Positions 1-7,237 of a DNA stretch of 10,798 nucleotides are shown piece after piece; position 1 is the stretch's first letter; each line of letters opens with the position of its first letter. The position numbers and the translations under genes are program-made. Origin of the DNA: Chloroflexota bacterium (GTDB lineage Bacteria; Chloroflexota; UBA6077; CF-72); the NCBI GenBank assembly GCA_019242065.1, contig JAFAWJ010001143.1:1-10798 (forward strand). The letters run 5' to 3'. Under the pieces are notes generated by a model. The model was not told the origin of the DNA. It did not search any database and was given only the letters and a program-made list of their open reading frames with translations.

Positions 1-2
1 TT

Positions 3-473
3 CTACGGATGCTGGTCATGCTCGGCAGCCTGCGCCATCAGCTCGCGACCGACTACAACCTGCCCGCCGTCGCGCGTCAGTTCTTCGGCAAGCTGCTGCG
101 GCAGCGTGCCGAAGAGTGGGTGGACCCGCGGCTGGCCATGGGTCGCGTCTTCGAGCTAAGTCAGCGTGTGAGCCGTGGACTCGAATTTGTGGAGTATCTG
201 GAGGAGCAACAGCCCCTCATCGAGTCACTGGTGGGCAGCTACTTCGGGTTCCAGCGCACGGTGCGCACGCTACGCAATCGCGCCATCACGCTGGGTTTCG
301 GTATGCTGCTGGTCGGCGGCCTGTTGTACTTCGTCCTGGCCGACCCAGATGACGCCCGCACCCAGGCGCCACCCGGCCTGCCTTTCGAATGGGTCCACCT
401 GCTGCTGCTGGGCGTTCTGGTGTTGCTGATCCTCGCCTTTATCCACAACCTGCGCAGTCTCGTCAGCAGGTAG
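3..473 (+). CDS. UbiB/ABC1 (AarF)-type kinase-like membrane protein, C-terminal part
   Basis: The gene enters from the left edge: the frame is open through the first codons (Leu-Arg before the ATG at 9), so that ATG is probably internal. The visible 156 residues begin with a stretch resembling the end of the ABC1/UbiB kinase-like domain (MLGSLRHQLATDYNLPAVAR, like the family's LDPDFNLxxVA segment). After a charged linker come two hydrophobic segments, at about nt 285-341 (ITLGFGMLLVGGLLYFVLA) and 390-449 (VHLLLLGVLVLLILAFI), matching the paired C-terminal membrane helices of UbiB proteins. Family members are atypical kinases or ATPases linked to isoprenoid quinone and membrane lipid metabolism. 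The kinase core lies outside the window, so ATP-binding residues cannot be judged. The stop is 5 nt before the alpha-mannosidase start, which implies one transcript. The family call is from recognition of the C-terminal pattern. Confidence 0.72.
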   Translation, partial: LRMLVMLGSLRHQLATDYNLPAVARQFFGKLLRQRAEEWVDPRLAMGRVFELSQRVSRGLEFVEYLEEQQPLIESLVGSYFGFQRTVRTLRNRAITLGFGMLLVGGLLYFVLADPDDARTQAPPGLPFEWVHLLLLGVLVLLILAFIHNLRSLVSR

Positions 474-478
474 CGTGT

Positions 479-3400
479 ATGCCGCTGCTGCTGGTCGAAC
501 AGCTGGTGCGGCGCCGACGCGAGCTCGAGCCGTGGCTGGAGATCGATCGGAGCCCGGCCGCCGAGGTGCGGCTGGTGCGCGAGGACTCGGACGCGGCGCG
601 CCTGCCCGACTTCGACGACTCTGCCAGTCCGCTGCTCCAGCCCGGCGGTGACTGGCGTGAGGCGCTCAATCAGACCATCTGGCTACGGTTCGAGCTGACG
701 CGTCCGGCGGACTGGCCCGTCGAGGACACGGCGCTGGTTGCGCATCGGTTTGGCACGCACCCCCTCGAGCCGGCGTGGCGCGTGGGTCGGGAGCTGCAGC
801 GTCTGCAGGGCATGCTGTACCTCGACGGCCGGCCGTACCACGGGTTGGATCAGTACCACCGCCTGGTGTACCTGCCCGAAGGACCGCACTACTGGTTCGC
901 GGCCAACGTGTGGACTGGCCTGGTGGAGCTCGACTGGCAGCCGAATCCGACCTTTCACCTGGCCCGGGTCGACGCCGGCGCGACCCAGTTGAGTTATGAC
1001 CTGCTCATCCTGGCCGACGCGCTGCAGGCGTTGCCGGCCGAGGACCCTGCGCGGCCACGGATCGAACGTGTCGCCGAAGCAGCCCTGGGGTGCATCGAGT
1101 GGGGCTCGGTGGAGACCGAGCGCTTTCGGCACAGCCTGCTCAGTGCCCATCAGCAGGTCGAGTCGACACTCTCAGAGCTGGCGACGCCCGCCTACGAGCC
1201 GACGCTGACCGCCGTCGGTCATGCGCACATCGACTGTGCCTGGTTGTGGCCCATCTCGCAGACTCGCGAGAAGGCCGGTCGGACGTGGACAACGGCGCTC
1301 CGCCTGATGGAACGGTATCCGGAGTATCGATTTCTGGCCTCGACGCCGCTGCAATATGAGATGGTCAAGCAGCGCTTCCCCGAAACGTTTGCCGCGATTG
1401 GCGATCGGATCCGCGAGGGTCGCTGGGAGGCGGTGGGCGGCATGTGGGTCGAGGCCGACTGCAACCTGCCGGATGGTGAATCCCTGGCTCGGCAGCTGCT
1501 GGTCGGCACGCGCTATTTCGAACGCGAGCTGGGGGTCACCCCGCGTGTCGTGTGGCTGCCGGATTCCTTTGGCTTCACCTGGGCGCTGCCGACGCTGCTG
1601 GCTGCCGCCGGACTGCCGTATTTCGTGACGCACAAAATGAGCTGGAGTACGACCAACCGCATTCCACATGACACGTTCCGCTGGCGTGGTCCGGATGGCA
1701 GTGAAGTCCTGGCCCACTTTTTGTGTACGCCGTCGCTGTCGCCGGGTGAGCACACCACCTACAACGGCCACCTGCTGCCGAGCATCGCGCGCGGAGCGTG
1801 GCGCCGCTTCCAGGACCGGGAGCTTCAGACCGAGCTGCTGGTGGCGTTTGGCTGGGGCGACGGCGGCGGTGGCCCGACGATCGACATGCTGGAGGCTGGT
1901 CGGCGGCTGAAGAGTCTGCCCGGGTTTCCTCGGGTCGAAATTGGCAGTGCGCACGCGTTCTTCGAGCGTCTGGAGCACTCGCTGGCCGAGCAGTCCGACG
2001 TACCGGTGTGGGATGGCGAGCTGTACCTGGAGTACCACCGCGGCACCTACACCGGCCAGGCACAGCAAAAGCGGCGCAATGCGCTGGCCCAGCGACTGCT
2101 GCACGCGGCGGAGCTGTACGCGGCGACGGCGCGCGCGCTGACGGGTGCGGAGTATCCGCGCGAGGCGCTCGACGAGGCGTGGAAGCTGACGCTGACCAAC
2201 CAGTTCCACGACATCTTGCCGGGCTCGGCGATCAGCCAGGTGTACCGCGAGGCGGAGCAGGATTTTCTCAGCGTTTCCGAGAATGTTTCAAGGATTGTCG
2301 ACGCGGCTATTGGACGTGTGTGCGAGGGTCTGGACCTGGAGTCCGAGGCGCTGGTGGTGTTCAACCCCTCGCCGTACGCGTCGGCGGGCTACGCGGAGGT
2401 GGCCGCTGGAGACGCCGACGGCATTTCGCTGCCATCACAGACCACGGCTGACGGGAGCGTCCTGGTGTGGTGCGAGGATGTCCCCCCGAATGGCTACGCG
2501 GCGTTGTTCACGGGTCGATCAGACGTTACTGGAGGGCTTCGAGTGTCGAAGGACACCGTAGAGACGCCGTTCTGGCACATCGAGATCGACGCGCACGGCC
2601 GCCTGCAGCGTGTGTTTGACAGGCTTCGTCAACGTGAGGTCCTTGCACCAGATGAGCCTGGCAATCAGCTGGTCGTCTTCGAGGACCGCCCGCTCAACTA
2701 CGACGCCTGGGACATCGACGCCTTCTACCGCGCCAAGCGCCGCGAGGTCGACCACCTGGAGTCGATCGAGGTCCTCGAATCCGGTCCGGAGCGCGGTGTT
2801 CTGGAGCTGCGCTGGTCGTTCGGCGCTCAGACGCGCATCGTGCAACGACTGTGTGTCTACGCGCGTTCGCCGCGCATCGATTTTGTCACCCAGGTCGACT
2901 GGCAGGAGCGCCAATCGCTGTTGAAAGTCGGCTTTCCCACCGGGATCCGCAGTCGGCGGGCGACGTACGAAATCCAGTTCGGCAGCATCGAGCGCTCGAC
3001 GCACCGCAACACCAGTTGGGACGAAGCCGCCTTCGAGGTCCCCGCCCAGCGCTGGGCGGATCTGTCGGACGCCTCGTATGGGGTTGCGCTGCTGGCGGAT
3101 TGCAAGCACGGCTACAGCATCCAGGACAGCACCCTGTGGCTCAGCCTGCTGAAAGGCGCCATAGATCCGGATCCAGATGCCGATCGCGGCAAGCACGCGT
3201 TCACGTACAGCCTGCTGCCCCACGCGGCAGGACTGGAGTGGGTCCGCCGCGCCGCGTACGACCTGACCCGGCCGCTGATTACCCGCCGCGCCGGGCCACA
3301 GTCAGGCCCGCTGCCGGCGCGCTTTTCACTGGCCCACCTGGATACGCCTGACGCGTTGGTGGAAACCGTCAAATGGGCCGAGGACGAAGACGCCCTGATC

Positions 3401-3592
3401 GTCCGCGTCTACGAAGCCGACGGCGGCGCTCGGCCAGCGAACCTCCGACTGGGACTCGCTGCGTCCGTAGTGGACGAGGTGGACTTGCTGGAGCGCCACC
3501 CCCGCCGCGTCCCCCTCGCCGCGGGTGGTGAGGTCCCCCTGACGCTGCGCGCGCATGAGATACAGACGCTGCGCGTCGCGACCAGCGACTGA
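479..3592 (+). CDS. GH38 alpha-mannosidase (MAN2C1-like, cytosolic)
   Basis: This is a retaining exo-alpha-mannosidase of glycoside hydrolase family 38, 1037 residues, close to the length of the MAN2C1/Ams1 class. The catalytic domain opens at about residue 245 with VGHAHIDCAWLWP; H250 and D252 are predicted zinc ligands. D327 in WVEADCNLPDGES aligns with the catalytic nucleophile. PDSFGF is at 361-366, and ELYLEYHRGTYT (from 514) leads into the helical middle domain, where H577 in NQFHDILPGS is the remaining zinc ligand. Residues 1 to about 235 form the N-terminal domain of this class, and the last 400 or so are the beta-sandwich GH38 C-domain. There is no signal peptide, so action on imported or recycled mannosides in the cytosol is inferred. 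The frame is open upstream to 389, but those residues overlap the preceding gene and have no family character, so the ATG at 479 is chosen. The linkage specificity cannot be read. Confidence 0.95.
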   Translation: MPLLLVEQLVRRRRELEPWLEIDRSPAAEVRLVREDSDAARLPDFDDSASPLLQPGGDWREALNQTIWLRFELTRPADWPVEDTALVAHRFGTHPLEPAWRVGRELQRLQGMLYLDGRPYHGLDQYHRLVYLPEGPHYWFAANVWTGLVELDWQPNPTFHLARVDAGATQLSYDLLILADALQALPAEDPARPRIERVAEAALGCIEWGSVETERFRHSLLSAHQQVESTLSELATPAYEPTLTAVGHAHIDCAWLWPISQTREKAGRTWTTALRLMERYPEYRFLASTPLQYEMVKQRFPETFAAIGDRIREGRWEAVGGMWVEADCNLPDGESLARQLLVGTRYFERELGVTPRVVWLPDSFGFTWALPTLLAAAGLPYFVTHKMSWSTTNRIPHDTFRWRGPDGSEVLAHFLCTPSLSPGEHTTYNGHLLPSIARGAWRRFQDRELQTELLVAFGWGDGGGGPTIDMLEAGRRLKSLPGFPRVEIGSAHAFFERLEHSLAEQSDVPVWDGELYLEYHRGTYTGQAQQKRRNALAQRLLHAAELYAATARALTGAEYPREALDEAWKLTLTNQFHDILPGSAISQVYREAEQDFLSVSENVSRIVDAAIGRVCEGLDLESEALVVFNPSPYASAGYAEVAAGDADGISLPSQTTADGSVLVWCEDVPPNGYAALFTGRSDVTGGLRVSKDTVETPFWHIEIDAHGRLQRVFDRLRQREVLAPDEPGNQLVVFEDRPLNYDAWDIDAFYRAKRREVDHLESIEVLESGPERGVLELRWSFGAQTRIVQRLCVYARSPRIDFVTQVDWQERQSLLKVGFPTGIRSRRATYEIQFGSIERSTHRNTSWDEAAFEVPAQRWADLSDASYGVALLADCKHGYSIQDSTLWLSLLKGAIDPDPDADRGKHAFTYSLLPHAAGLEWVRRAAYDLTRPLITRRAGPQSGPLPARFSLAHLDTPDALVETVKWAEDEDALIVRVYEADGGARPANLRLGLAASVVDEVDLLERHPRRVPLAAGGEVPLTLRAHEIQTLRVATSD

Positions 3593-3646
3593 CCGGTACA
3601 GGCCGGCTTGCGGCCGCTGAAGCGACTTGTTTAGAACGGGTCTCGC

Positions 3647-4405
3647 ATGCCTGTACACGTCTCGCGCGAGGGGCGCGTCGCGATCGTCGTTATGGACCGA
3701 CCCGAGGCGCGCAACGCCATGAACACGGCGATGACCGAGCAGTTGGATGACACCTACGATCAGCTTGCTCAGGACGAGGCGATCTGGGTGGTGGTGCTGA
3801 CCGGCGCCGGCGATCGGGCGTTCTGCGCGGGGCAGGACCTCAAGGAGATTGGCCTCCCCGGCCGGCGGCGCAGCGCCAATGGATTTGGCGGCATCACGCG
3901 CCGGGAGTTTCCCAAGCCGATTATTGCCGCCGTCAACGGTTTCGCGCTGGGCGGCGGCTTCGAGATCTGCCTCGCGTGCGACCTGGTGGTCGCCGAAGAG
4001 CACGCCACGTTCGGGCTGCCGGAGGTCAAGCGCGGCATTTACGCGGGTGGTGGCGGACTGGTGCGACTCGGCAAGCGCCTGCCGATGCCGCTGGCGTTGG
4101 AGGTGGCGATGACCGGCGAGCCGCTCTCGGCCCAGCGCGCGTACGCCCTGGGTCTGGTGAACCGCGTGGTGTCGACCGGTCAGAGCGTGCGCGCGGCGGT
4201 CGAGCTGGCGAATGTCATCTGTCAGGCGGCGCCGCTGTCGGTGCGGCTCAGCAAGCGCATGATCCGCGCGAGCGTGGGGCAGGGTGAAGACGAGCTGTGG
4301 GAGCTGCAGGCGCAGCTCGGGGGCGAGTTGTATCAGTCGGAGGACTCGAGAGAAGGGCCGCGCGCGTTTGTCGACAAACGCGCGCCGCGGTGGCAGGGAC
4401 GCTAA
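3647..4405 (+). CDS. Enoyl-CoA hydratase/isomerase family protein (crotonase) with both catalytic Glu
   Basis: A 252-residue crotonase-fold protein. The oxyanion-hole segments are AFCAGQDL (residues 58-65) and NGFALGGGFE (97-106). E106 and E126 (in FGLPEVKRG) sit where rat mitochondrial enoyl-CoA hydratase has E144 and E164, with the same 20-residue separation, so true syn-hydration of a 2-enoyl-CoA is plausible. The C-terminus ends with the usual AFVDKRAPRWQGR motif. It starts 54 nt after the alpha-mannosidase stop, and no convincing promoter or Shine-Dalgarno sequence is visible in that gap, so read-through from upstream is likely. A perfect 26-bp palindrome lies within its last codons, and its TAA stop overlaps the TAG stop of the opposing SRPBCC gene. 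The substrate is unknown; family members also do isomerisation, hydrolysis and other acyl-CoA reactions. Confidence 0.93.
   Translation: MPVHVSREGRVAIVVMDRPEARNAMNTAMTEQLDDTYDQLAQDEAIWVVVLTGAGDRAFCAGQDLKEIGLPGRRRSANGFGGITRREFPKPIIAAVNGFALGGGFEICLACDLVVAEEHATFGLPEVKRGIYAGGGGLVRLGKRLPMPLALEVAMTGEPLSAQRAYALGLVNRVVSTGQSVRAAVELANVICQAAPLSVRLSKRMIRASVGQGEDELWELQAQLGGELYQSEDSREGPRAFVDKRAPRWQGR
4360..4385. repeat. Perfect 26-bp palindrome at a convergent gene junction
   Basis: The left half is GCGCGCGTTTGTC (4360-4372) and the right half is its exact reverse complement, GACAAACGCGCGC (4373-4385). Either RNA strand could fold an 11-bp stem with a UCGA loop. It lies in the crotonase codons for RAFVDKRA and begins 17 nt past the SRPBCC stop on the other strand. 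There is no T tract on either side, so a classical intrinsic terminator is not shown. A bidirectional pause, decay barrier or protein site is inference. Confidence 0.6.
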
Positions 4406-4878
4406 CGGCTGTCATCGCGTGTCTCGAGAAATCTGGCGAGGTTGTCGAGGAATTCGCGGGAGCCTTCCTCGCGCTGCGCGGGAGTATCCAGGCCGTCCAG
4501 GAAAACGCCCTGTTCGGTGAAGACCATGTGCGTCGCGTTATTGCCTTGCGGGGCAAACTCGATGGTGGTCACCGACGCGGAGATGCGCCTTTCGCCCATA
4601 TCCATCACATACGTGGTGACGATGCGCTGCTCAGGGACGATGTCCTGGTAGGTGGCGGCGTACGTGAAGACCGGTCCGTCGGGTGGACCGCCGCGACTGA
4701 TCTCCTCGCCGCCGACGCGAAAGTCGAGATCGTGTTGGGTGGTGGTCATTTCCGCGCCGCCGAACCAGCGGCGCTTGAGGGCAGGATCGGCGAACGCCTG
4801 GAAGACGCGCGCGGGCGAGTCGGGGAAGCTGCGCTCGATGACGAAGGTGCCGTGCGTGACGGAACGCTGACTGGACAT
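4402..4878 (-). CDS. SRPBCC / AHSA1-like domain protein
   Basis: A 158-residue single-domain protein of the START/Bet v1-like (SRPBCC) superfamily, in the group annotated as activator of Hsp90 ATPase homolog 1-like. Typical landmarks are the helix segment RVFQAFADPALKRRWFGG (residues 24-41), the strand-turn VVPEQ-type region around 80-90, and the ending FTEQGVFLDG (120-129) followed by REEGSREFLDNLARFL. Such proteins form a hydrophobic cavity; the ligand is unknown and there is no signal peptide or membrane segment. The start is the ATG at 4878, with AAAGGA at 4892-4887 and 8 nt spacing; the frame is open further upstream (to 5019), but those residues are low-complexity and overlap the ArsR gene end. 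It lies 112 nt downstream of the ArsR gene on the same strand, the recurrent ArsR-SRPBCC pairing. Its stop overlaps that of the crotonase. Confidence 0.9.
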   Translation of the reverse strand: MSSQRSVTHGTFVIERSFPDSPARVFQAFADPALKRRWFGGAEMTTTQHDLDFRVGGEEISRGGPPDGPVFTYAATYQDIVPEQRIVTTYVMDMGERRISASVTTIEFAPQGNNATHMVFTEQGVFLDGLDTPAQREEGSREFLDNLARFLETRDDSR

Positions 4879-4990
4879 GGAGAAGTTCCTTTCTGAATGG
4901 TGAAAGGGCCGCGGATTCGGCTCGAGGAGCGTGAATGGTGCGCAGGGATAAGTCGCGATGAGCGGTAAACGGGTCGGTGGGTGGAGGTGC

Positions 4991-5329
4991 CTACTCGGGG
5001 GTTGATGCCTCTGGCGCACTGGCCAGGAGCTCGTCCAGGCGGTCGAAGCGGCGCTCCCACGGCGTGCGCCGCTCGCCGAGCCAGCGCTCGGCGACGCGCA
5101 GCGGGGCGGTTTCGAGATGGCAGGTACGGACGCGGCCGATTTTTTCGGTGCGCACCAGGCCGCTAGCTTCGAGCAGCTGCAGGTGCTGGGCGATGGCGGG
5201 CAGGGACATGGGGAAGGGGCGGGCCAGCTCTGAGACGGAGGCGGGGCCGAGGGTGAGGCGCTCGAGCAGGAGGCGGCGGGTGGGATCGGCGAGGGCCTGG
5301 AACACGAGGCTCAGGGCCGCGGAGGGCAT
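4991..5329 (-). CDS. ArsR-family winged-helix transcriptional regulator
   Basis: A 112-residue repressor-type protein. It opens with the family signature VFQALADPTRRLLLERL (residues 9-25). The helix-turn-helix is SVSELARPF followed by the recognition-helix region SLPAIAQHLQLLEASGLV (42-59), and the wing is RTEKIGRVRTCHL (60-72). It has a single cysteine (C70) and no CxC metal site, so it is not an arsenic or cadmium sensor of the classical kind; it resembles the non-metal ArsR members that pair with SRPBCC genes. The start is the ATG at 5329, immediately preceded by an in-frame GTG at 5332. No Shine-Dalgarno sequence precedes either, so a leaderless or nearly leaderless mRNA is plausible. It is divergent from the alpha/beta-hydrolase gene, and the shared 65-bp gap holds a dyad that it may bind (inference). 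Confidence 0.92.
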   Translation of the reverse strand: MPSAALSLVFQALADPTRRLLLERLTLGPASVSELARPFPMSLPAIAQHLQLLEASGLVRTEKIGRVRTCHLETAPLRVAERWLGERRTPWERRFDRLDELLASAPEASTPE

Positions 5330-5346
5330 CACTTAACTACGCACTA

Positions 5347-5368
5347 TACTAAAGTGACTACTTTGGTA
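5347..5368. promoter_or_regulatory. Operator-like inverted repeat between arsR-type gene and hydrolase gene
   Basis: Arms TACTAAAGT (5347-5355) and ACTTTGGTA (5360-5368) pair at 8 of 9 positions around the 4-nt spacer GACT. On the minus strand a TATAGT (5348-5343) lies next to it, in position for a -10 box of the ArsR gene giving a leader of only a few nucleotides; a -35 match is weak. The motif ACTA recurs four times between 5336 and 5360. The surroundings are AT-rich against a strongly GC-rich window. Binding by the adjacent ArsR protein, giving autoregulation and possibly control of the divergent hydrolase, is inferred from layout. Confidence 0.5.
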
Positions 5369-5394
5369 ATGTCAAGCGCGGTACGCTGGGGGCT

Positions 5395-6276
5395 ATGACC
5401 TCGGGCGCACCTGCTTCCTCGACGGTGGCCGCGGCGGAGCCGCTCAGCGCCACGCTTCCTGTCAATGGCTTTGATCTGCACTACTGGGAGTGGCCGGGCA
5501 GCGAGCCGACCCTCGTCTGCCTGCATCCCTCGGGACACTACGGGCGCATCTGGGAGCGCGTCGCGCAGCAGCTCGCCCCGCGCTTTCACGTGCTGGCACC
5601 CGATCAGCGCGGACACGGCGACTCGAGTCAGCCGCCGGATGGCAACGCGGCCGAAGACTACGCCGCCGACGTCGAAGCCCTCGCGGCGGCCCGCGGCCTG
5701 GACCAGATCGTGCTGGTTGGCCATTCGCTCGGCGCGCGCACGGCGATGGTGCACGCCGCGCAGCACCCGGAGCGCGTCTCGCGCATGATCCTGGTGGGCG
5801 GACCTCACTACTCCACCATCGACCCGGGCGCGGACGTCGACCACTGGACCGGCAACTCGAACGCCATGCGCCAGCGCTCACGCCAGGTGGCCTCCGCCGA
5901 GGAGGCGGCCGCCAGCCTGCGGGCCAGCTACCCGAAATTCACCGAGGCCGACATCCAGCACGCGCTGAAATACAACACCCAGCCTTCCACCTCAGTGAGT
6001 GGCGGACTGGAGTGGAAATTCGAGCCGAGCTGGGTAGCCAATGGGCTGATGCACGCGCTGGACGACCTGCGGCCCTACGCGGCGCAGATTCGGTGTCCGA
6101 TTCTGATTTTGCGCGCCACCTCGAGCTGGGAGCTGACGCCTGAGCGCATGTCCACGGTCACCGGTGTCTTCAGAAATGCGCAGGTGACGGTGGTCGAGGT
6201 GGATGCGTCCGCCAACCTGGAGGTCGAGGCGCCAGACGCGGTCGCTACGGCGATTCGCGACTACCTGACCAACTGA
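5395..6276 (+). CDS. Alpha/beta-hydrolase-fold protein, atypical active site
   Basis: A 293-residue protein with the alpha/beta-hydrolase fold: LVCLHPSGHYGRIWE (residues 40-54) after strand 3, FHVLAPDQRGHGDSSQP (64-80), and the nucleophile elbow VGHSLGAR (108-115) with S111. The rest of the triad is not where expected. In ILILRATSSWELTPE the usual acid position appears to be W245 with E246 beside it. In VDASANLEVEAPDAV the catalytic histidine position is A273, and no His occurs after H220. The usual HG of the oxyanion loop is HP here. The residues before about 20 look disordered. The start is the ATG at 5395 with a GGGGG run just upstream and no nearby alternative. It is divergent from the ArsR gene and ends 18 nt from the convergent SDR gene. 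Hydrolase activity should not be assumed; the substrate is unknown. Confidence 0.88.
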   Translation: MTSGAPASSTVAAAEPLSATLPVNGFDLHYWEWPGSEPTLVCLHPSGHYGRIWERVAQQLAPRFHVLAPDQRGHGDSSQPPDGNAAEDYAADVEALAAARGLDQIVLVGHSLGARTAMVHAAQHPERVSRMILVGGPHYSTIDPGADVDHWTGNSNAMRQRSRQVASAEEAAASLRASYPKFTEADIQHALKYNTQPSTSVSGGLEWKFEPSWVANGLMHALDDLRPYAAQIRCPILILRATSSWELTPERMSTVTGVFRNAQVTVVEVDASANLEVEAPDAVATAIRDYLTN

Positions 6277-6294
6277 TCTCGGCTCTAAGGGATT

Positions 6295-7071
6295 TCACAT
6301 GCGGCCGCCGGTGACGCCGCCGTCGATGACGAAGCCGGTGGCCATCATGAAGCGCGACTCGTCCGAGGCGAGATAGACAGCGGCCTGGGCGATGTCCTGC
6401 GGCTCGCCGAGCTCGCCGCCGAGTTGACGGCTGCGGATCGCGGCGAGCCCCTGTTCGCGGTCAGGATATGAGGACATCAGGTACTTCTCCACGAACGGCG
6501 TGAAGATCGTGCCCGGCATGAGTGCGTTGACGCGGATGCCGTGCGGTGCCAGGTCGACCTGCATGGACTTGGTCATCGACAGGACCGCGCCTTTGGATGC
6601 GGAGTACGACACGCGGCGGGCGAGTCCGATCTGGGCGATGCACGACGACATGTTGATGATCGATCCGCCACCGCGCTCGATCATGTGACCGGCGACCGCG
6701 CGCGTCATCAGATACACGCCGCGAACGTTGACGGCCATGACGCGGTCGAACACGTCGGGGTCGGTCTCGAAGACGTCGCCGACGCCGCTGATGCCGGCGT
6801 TGTTGAAGAGCACGTCGATGCGGCCCCAGCGGTCGATAGCCCAGCGCGCGCCGGCCTCGGCGTCGGCCGGATCTGAGACATCCACACGCCGCGCGGCGGC
6901 CTCACCGCCGTCGGCCTGAATGTGGTCGACGGTGTGCTGCGCGGCGGGTGCGTCGATGTCCACGACCGCGACGCGCGCGCCCTCGCGGGCGAACAAACGC
7001 GCCGACGCGGCGCCGATGCCCGAGCCGGCCCCGGTGATCAGACAGACTTTGTCCTGGAGTCGTCCTGTCAT
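6295..7071 (-). CDS. Short-chain dehydrogenase/reductase (classical SDR)
   Basis: A 258-residue NAD(P)-dependent oxidoreductase. The Rossmann motif is TGAGSGIG (residues 13-20), NNAG is at 90-93 and the structural Asn is N115. The catalytic residues are S143, Y156 and K160 (YSASK). D38 at the end of the second strand (VAVVDID) favours NAD(H) over NADP(H). The ending ASDESRFMMATGFVIDGGVTGGRM is the usual C-terminal signature. The substrate cannot be assigned; relatives oxidise or reduce secondary alcohols, sugars and beta-hydroxyacyl thioesters. The start is the ATG at 7071, with AAAGGA at 7088-7083 and 11-nt spacing; the in-frame TTG at 7092 would place the ribosome site inside the coding region and is disfavoured. 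It lies 166 nt downstream of cobO on the same strand, so it may have its own promoter, though I see no convincing one. Confidence 0.94.
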   Translation of the reverse strand: MTGRLQDKVCLITGAGSGIGAASARLFAREGARVAVVDIDAPAAQHTVDHIQADGGEAAARRVDVSDPADAEAGARWAIDRWGRIDVLFNNAGISGVGDVFETDPDVFDRVMAVNVRGVYLMTRAVAGHMIERGGGSIINMSSCIAQIGLARRVSYSASKGAVLSMTKSMQVDLAPHGIRVNALMPGTIFTPFVEKYLMSSYPDREQGLAAIRSRQLGGELGEPQDIAQAAVYLASDESRFMMATGFVIDGGVTGGRM

Positions 7072-7237
7072 TTGCTCAGGGTTCCTTTCCAATTGAAGTC
7101 CAGCACGAGCCTATCGTTGACAAAGCGACCGTTCCAGATCATCTAGTGTCCGACAGTCGTGGAAACTCTTCGCTGCCCTCCTCCCCGAGCTGCCAGCCGC
7201 GGACAGCGCGCATGCGCGGACTCCTACCCGAAGAAAA

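Noticed and set aside
389..478. N-terminal extension of the alpha-mannosidase frame upstream of 479
   Set aside because: It overlaps the membrane-helix codons of the UbiB-like gene in another frame, has no family character, and the ATG at 479 gives the usual MAN2C1-like length.
1172..2209. 345-codon minus-strand open frame inside the alpha-mannosidase gene (and a similar one at 2519-3223)
   Set aside because: Composition is Arg/Gln/Pro-rich shadow sequence with no recognisable domain, lying opposite well-conserved GH38 motifs; GC-rich codon bias explains it.
3601..3615. GGCCG-GCTTG-CGGCC hairpin between the alpha-mannosidase and crotonase genes, as a terminator
   Set aside because: The stem is only 5 bp with no T run, and the next gene follows closely on the same strand with no clear promoter of its own.
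4297..4896. Plus-strand 199-codon frame across the crotonase end and SRPBCC gene
   Set aside because: Both overlapped genes have recognised domains in other frames; this translation has none.
7071..7092. TTG at 7092 as the SDR start
   Set aside because: It would put the AAAGGA ribosome site inside the coding region; the ATG at 7071 begins the standard SDR N-terminus.
7117..7145. Perfect TTGACA on the plus strand in the gap between the SDR and cobO genes
   Set aside because: The hexamer 17 nt downstream (CATCTA) is a poor -10 match and the only downstream plus frame is an antisense shadow of cobO.
7207..7218. 12-bp palindrome CGCGCATGCGCG downstream of the cobO stop, as a terminator
   Set aside because: It has no room for a loop without losing most of the stem, no T tract follows, and short CG palindromes are expected in this composition. 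I see nothing else clear in the 166-nt gap 7072-7237.
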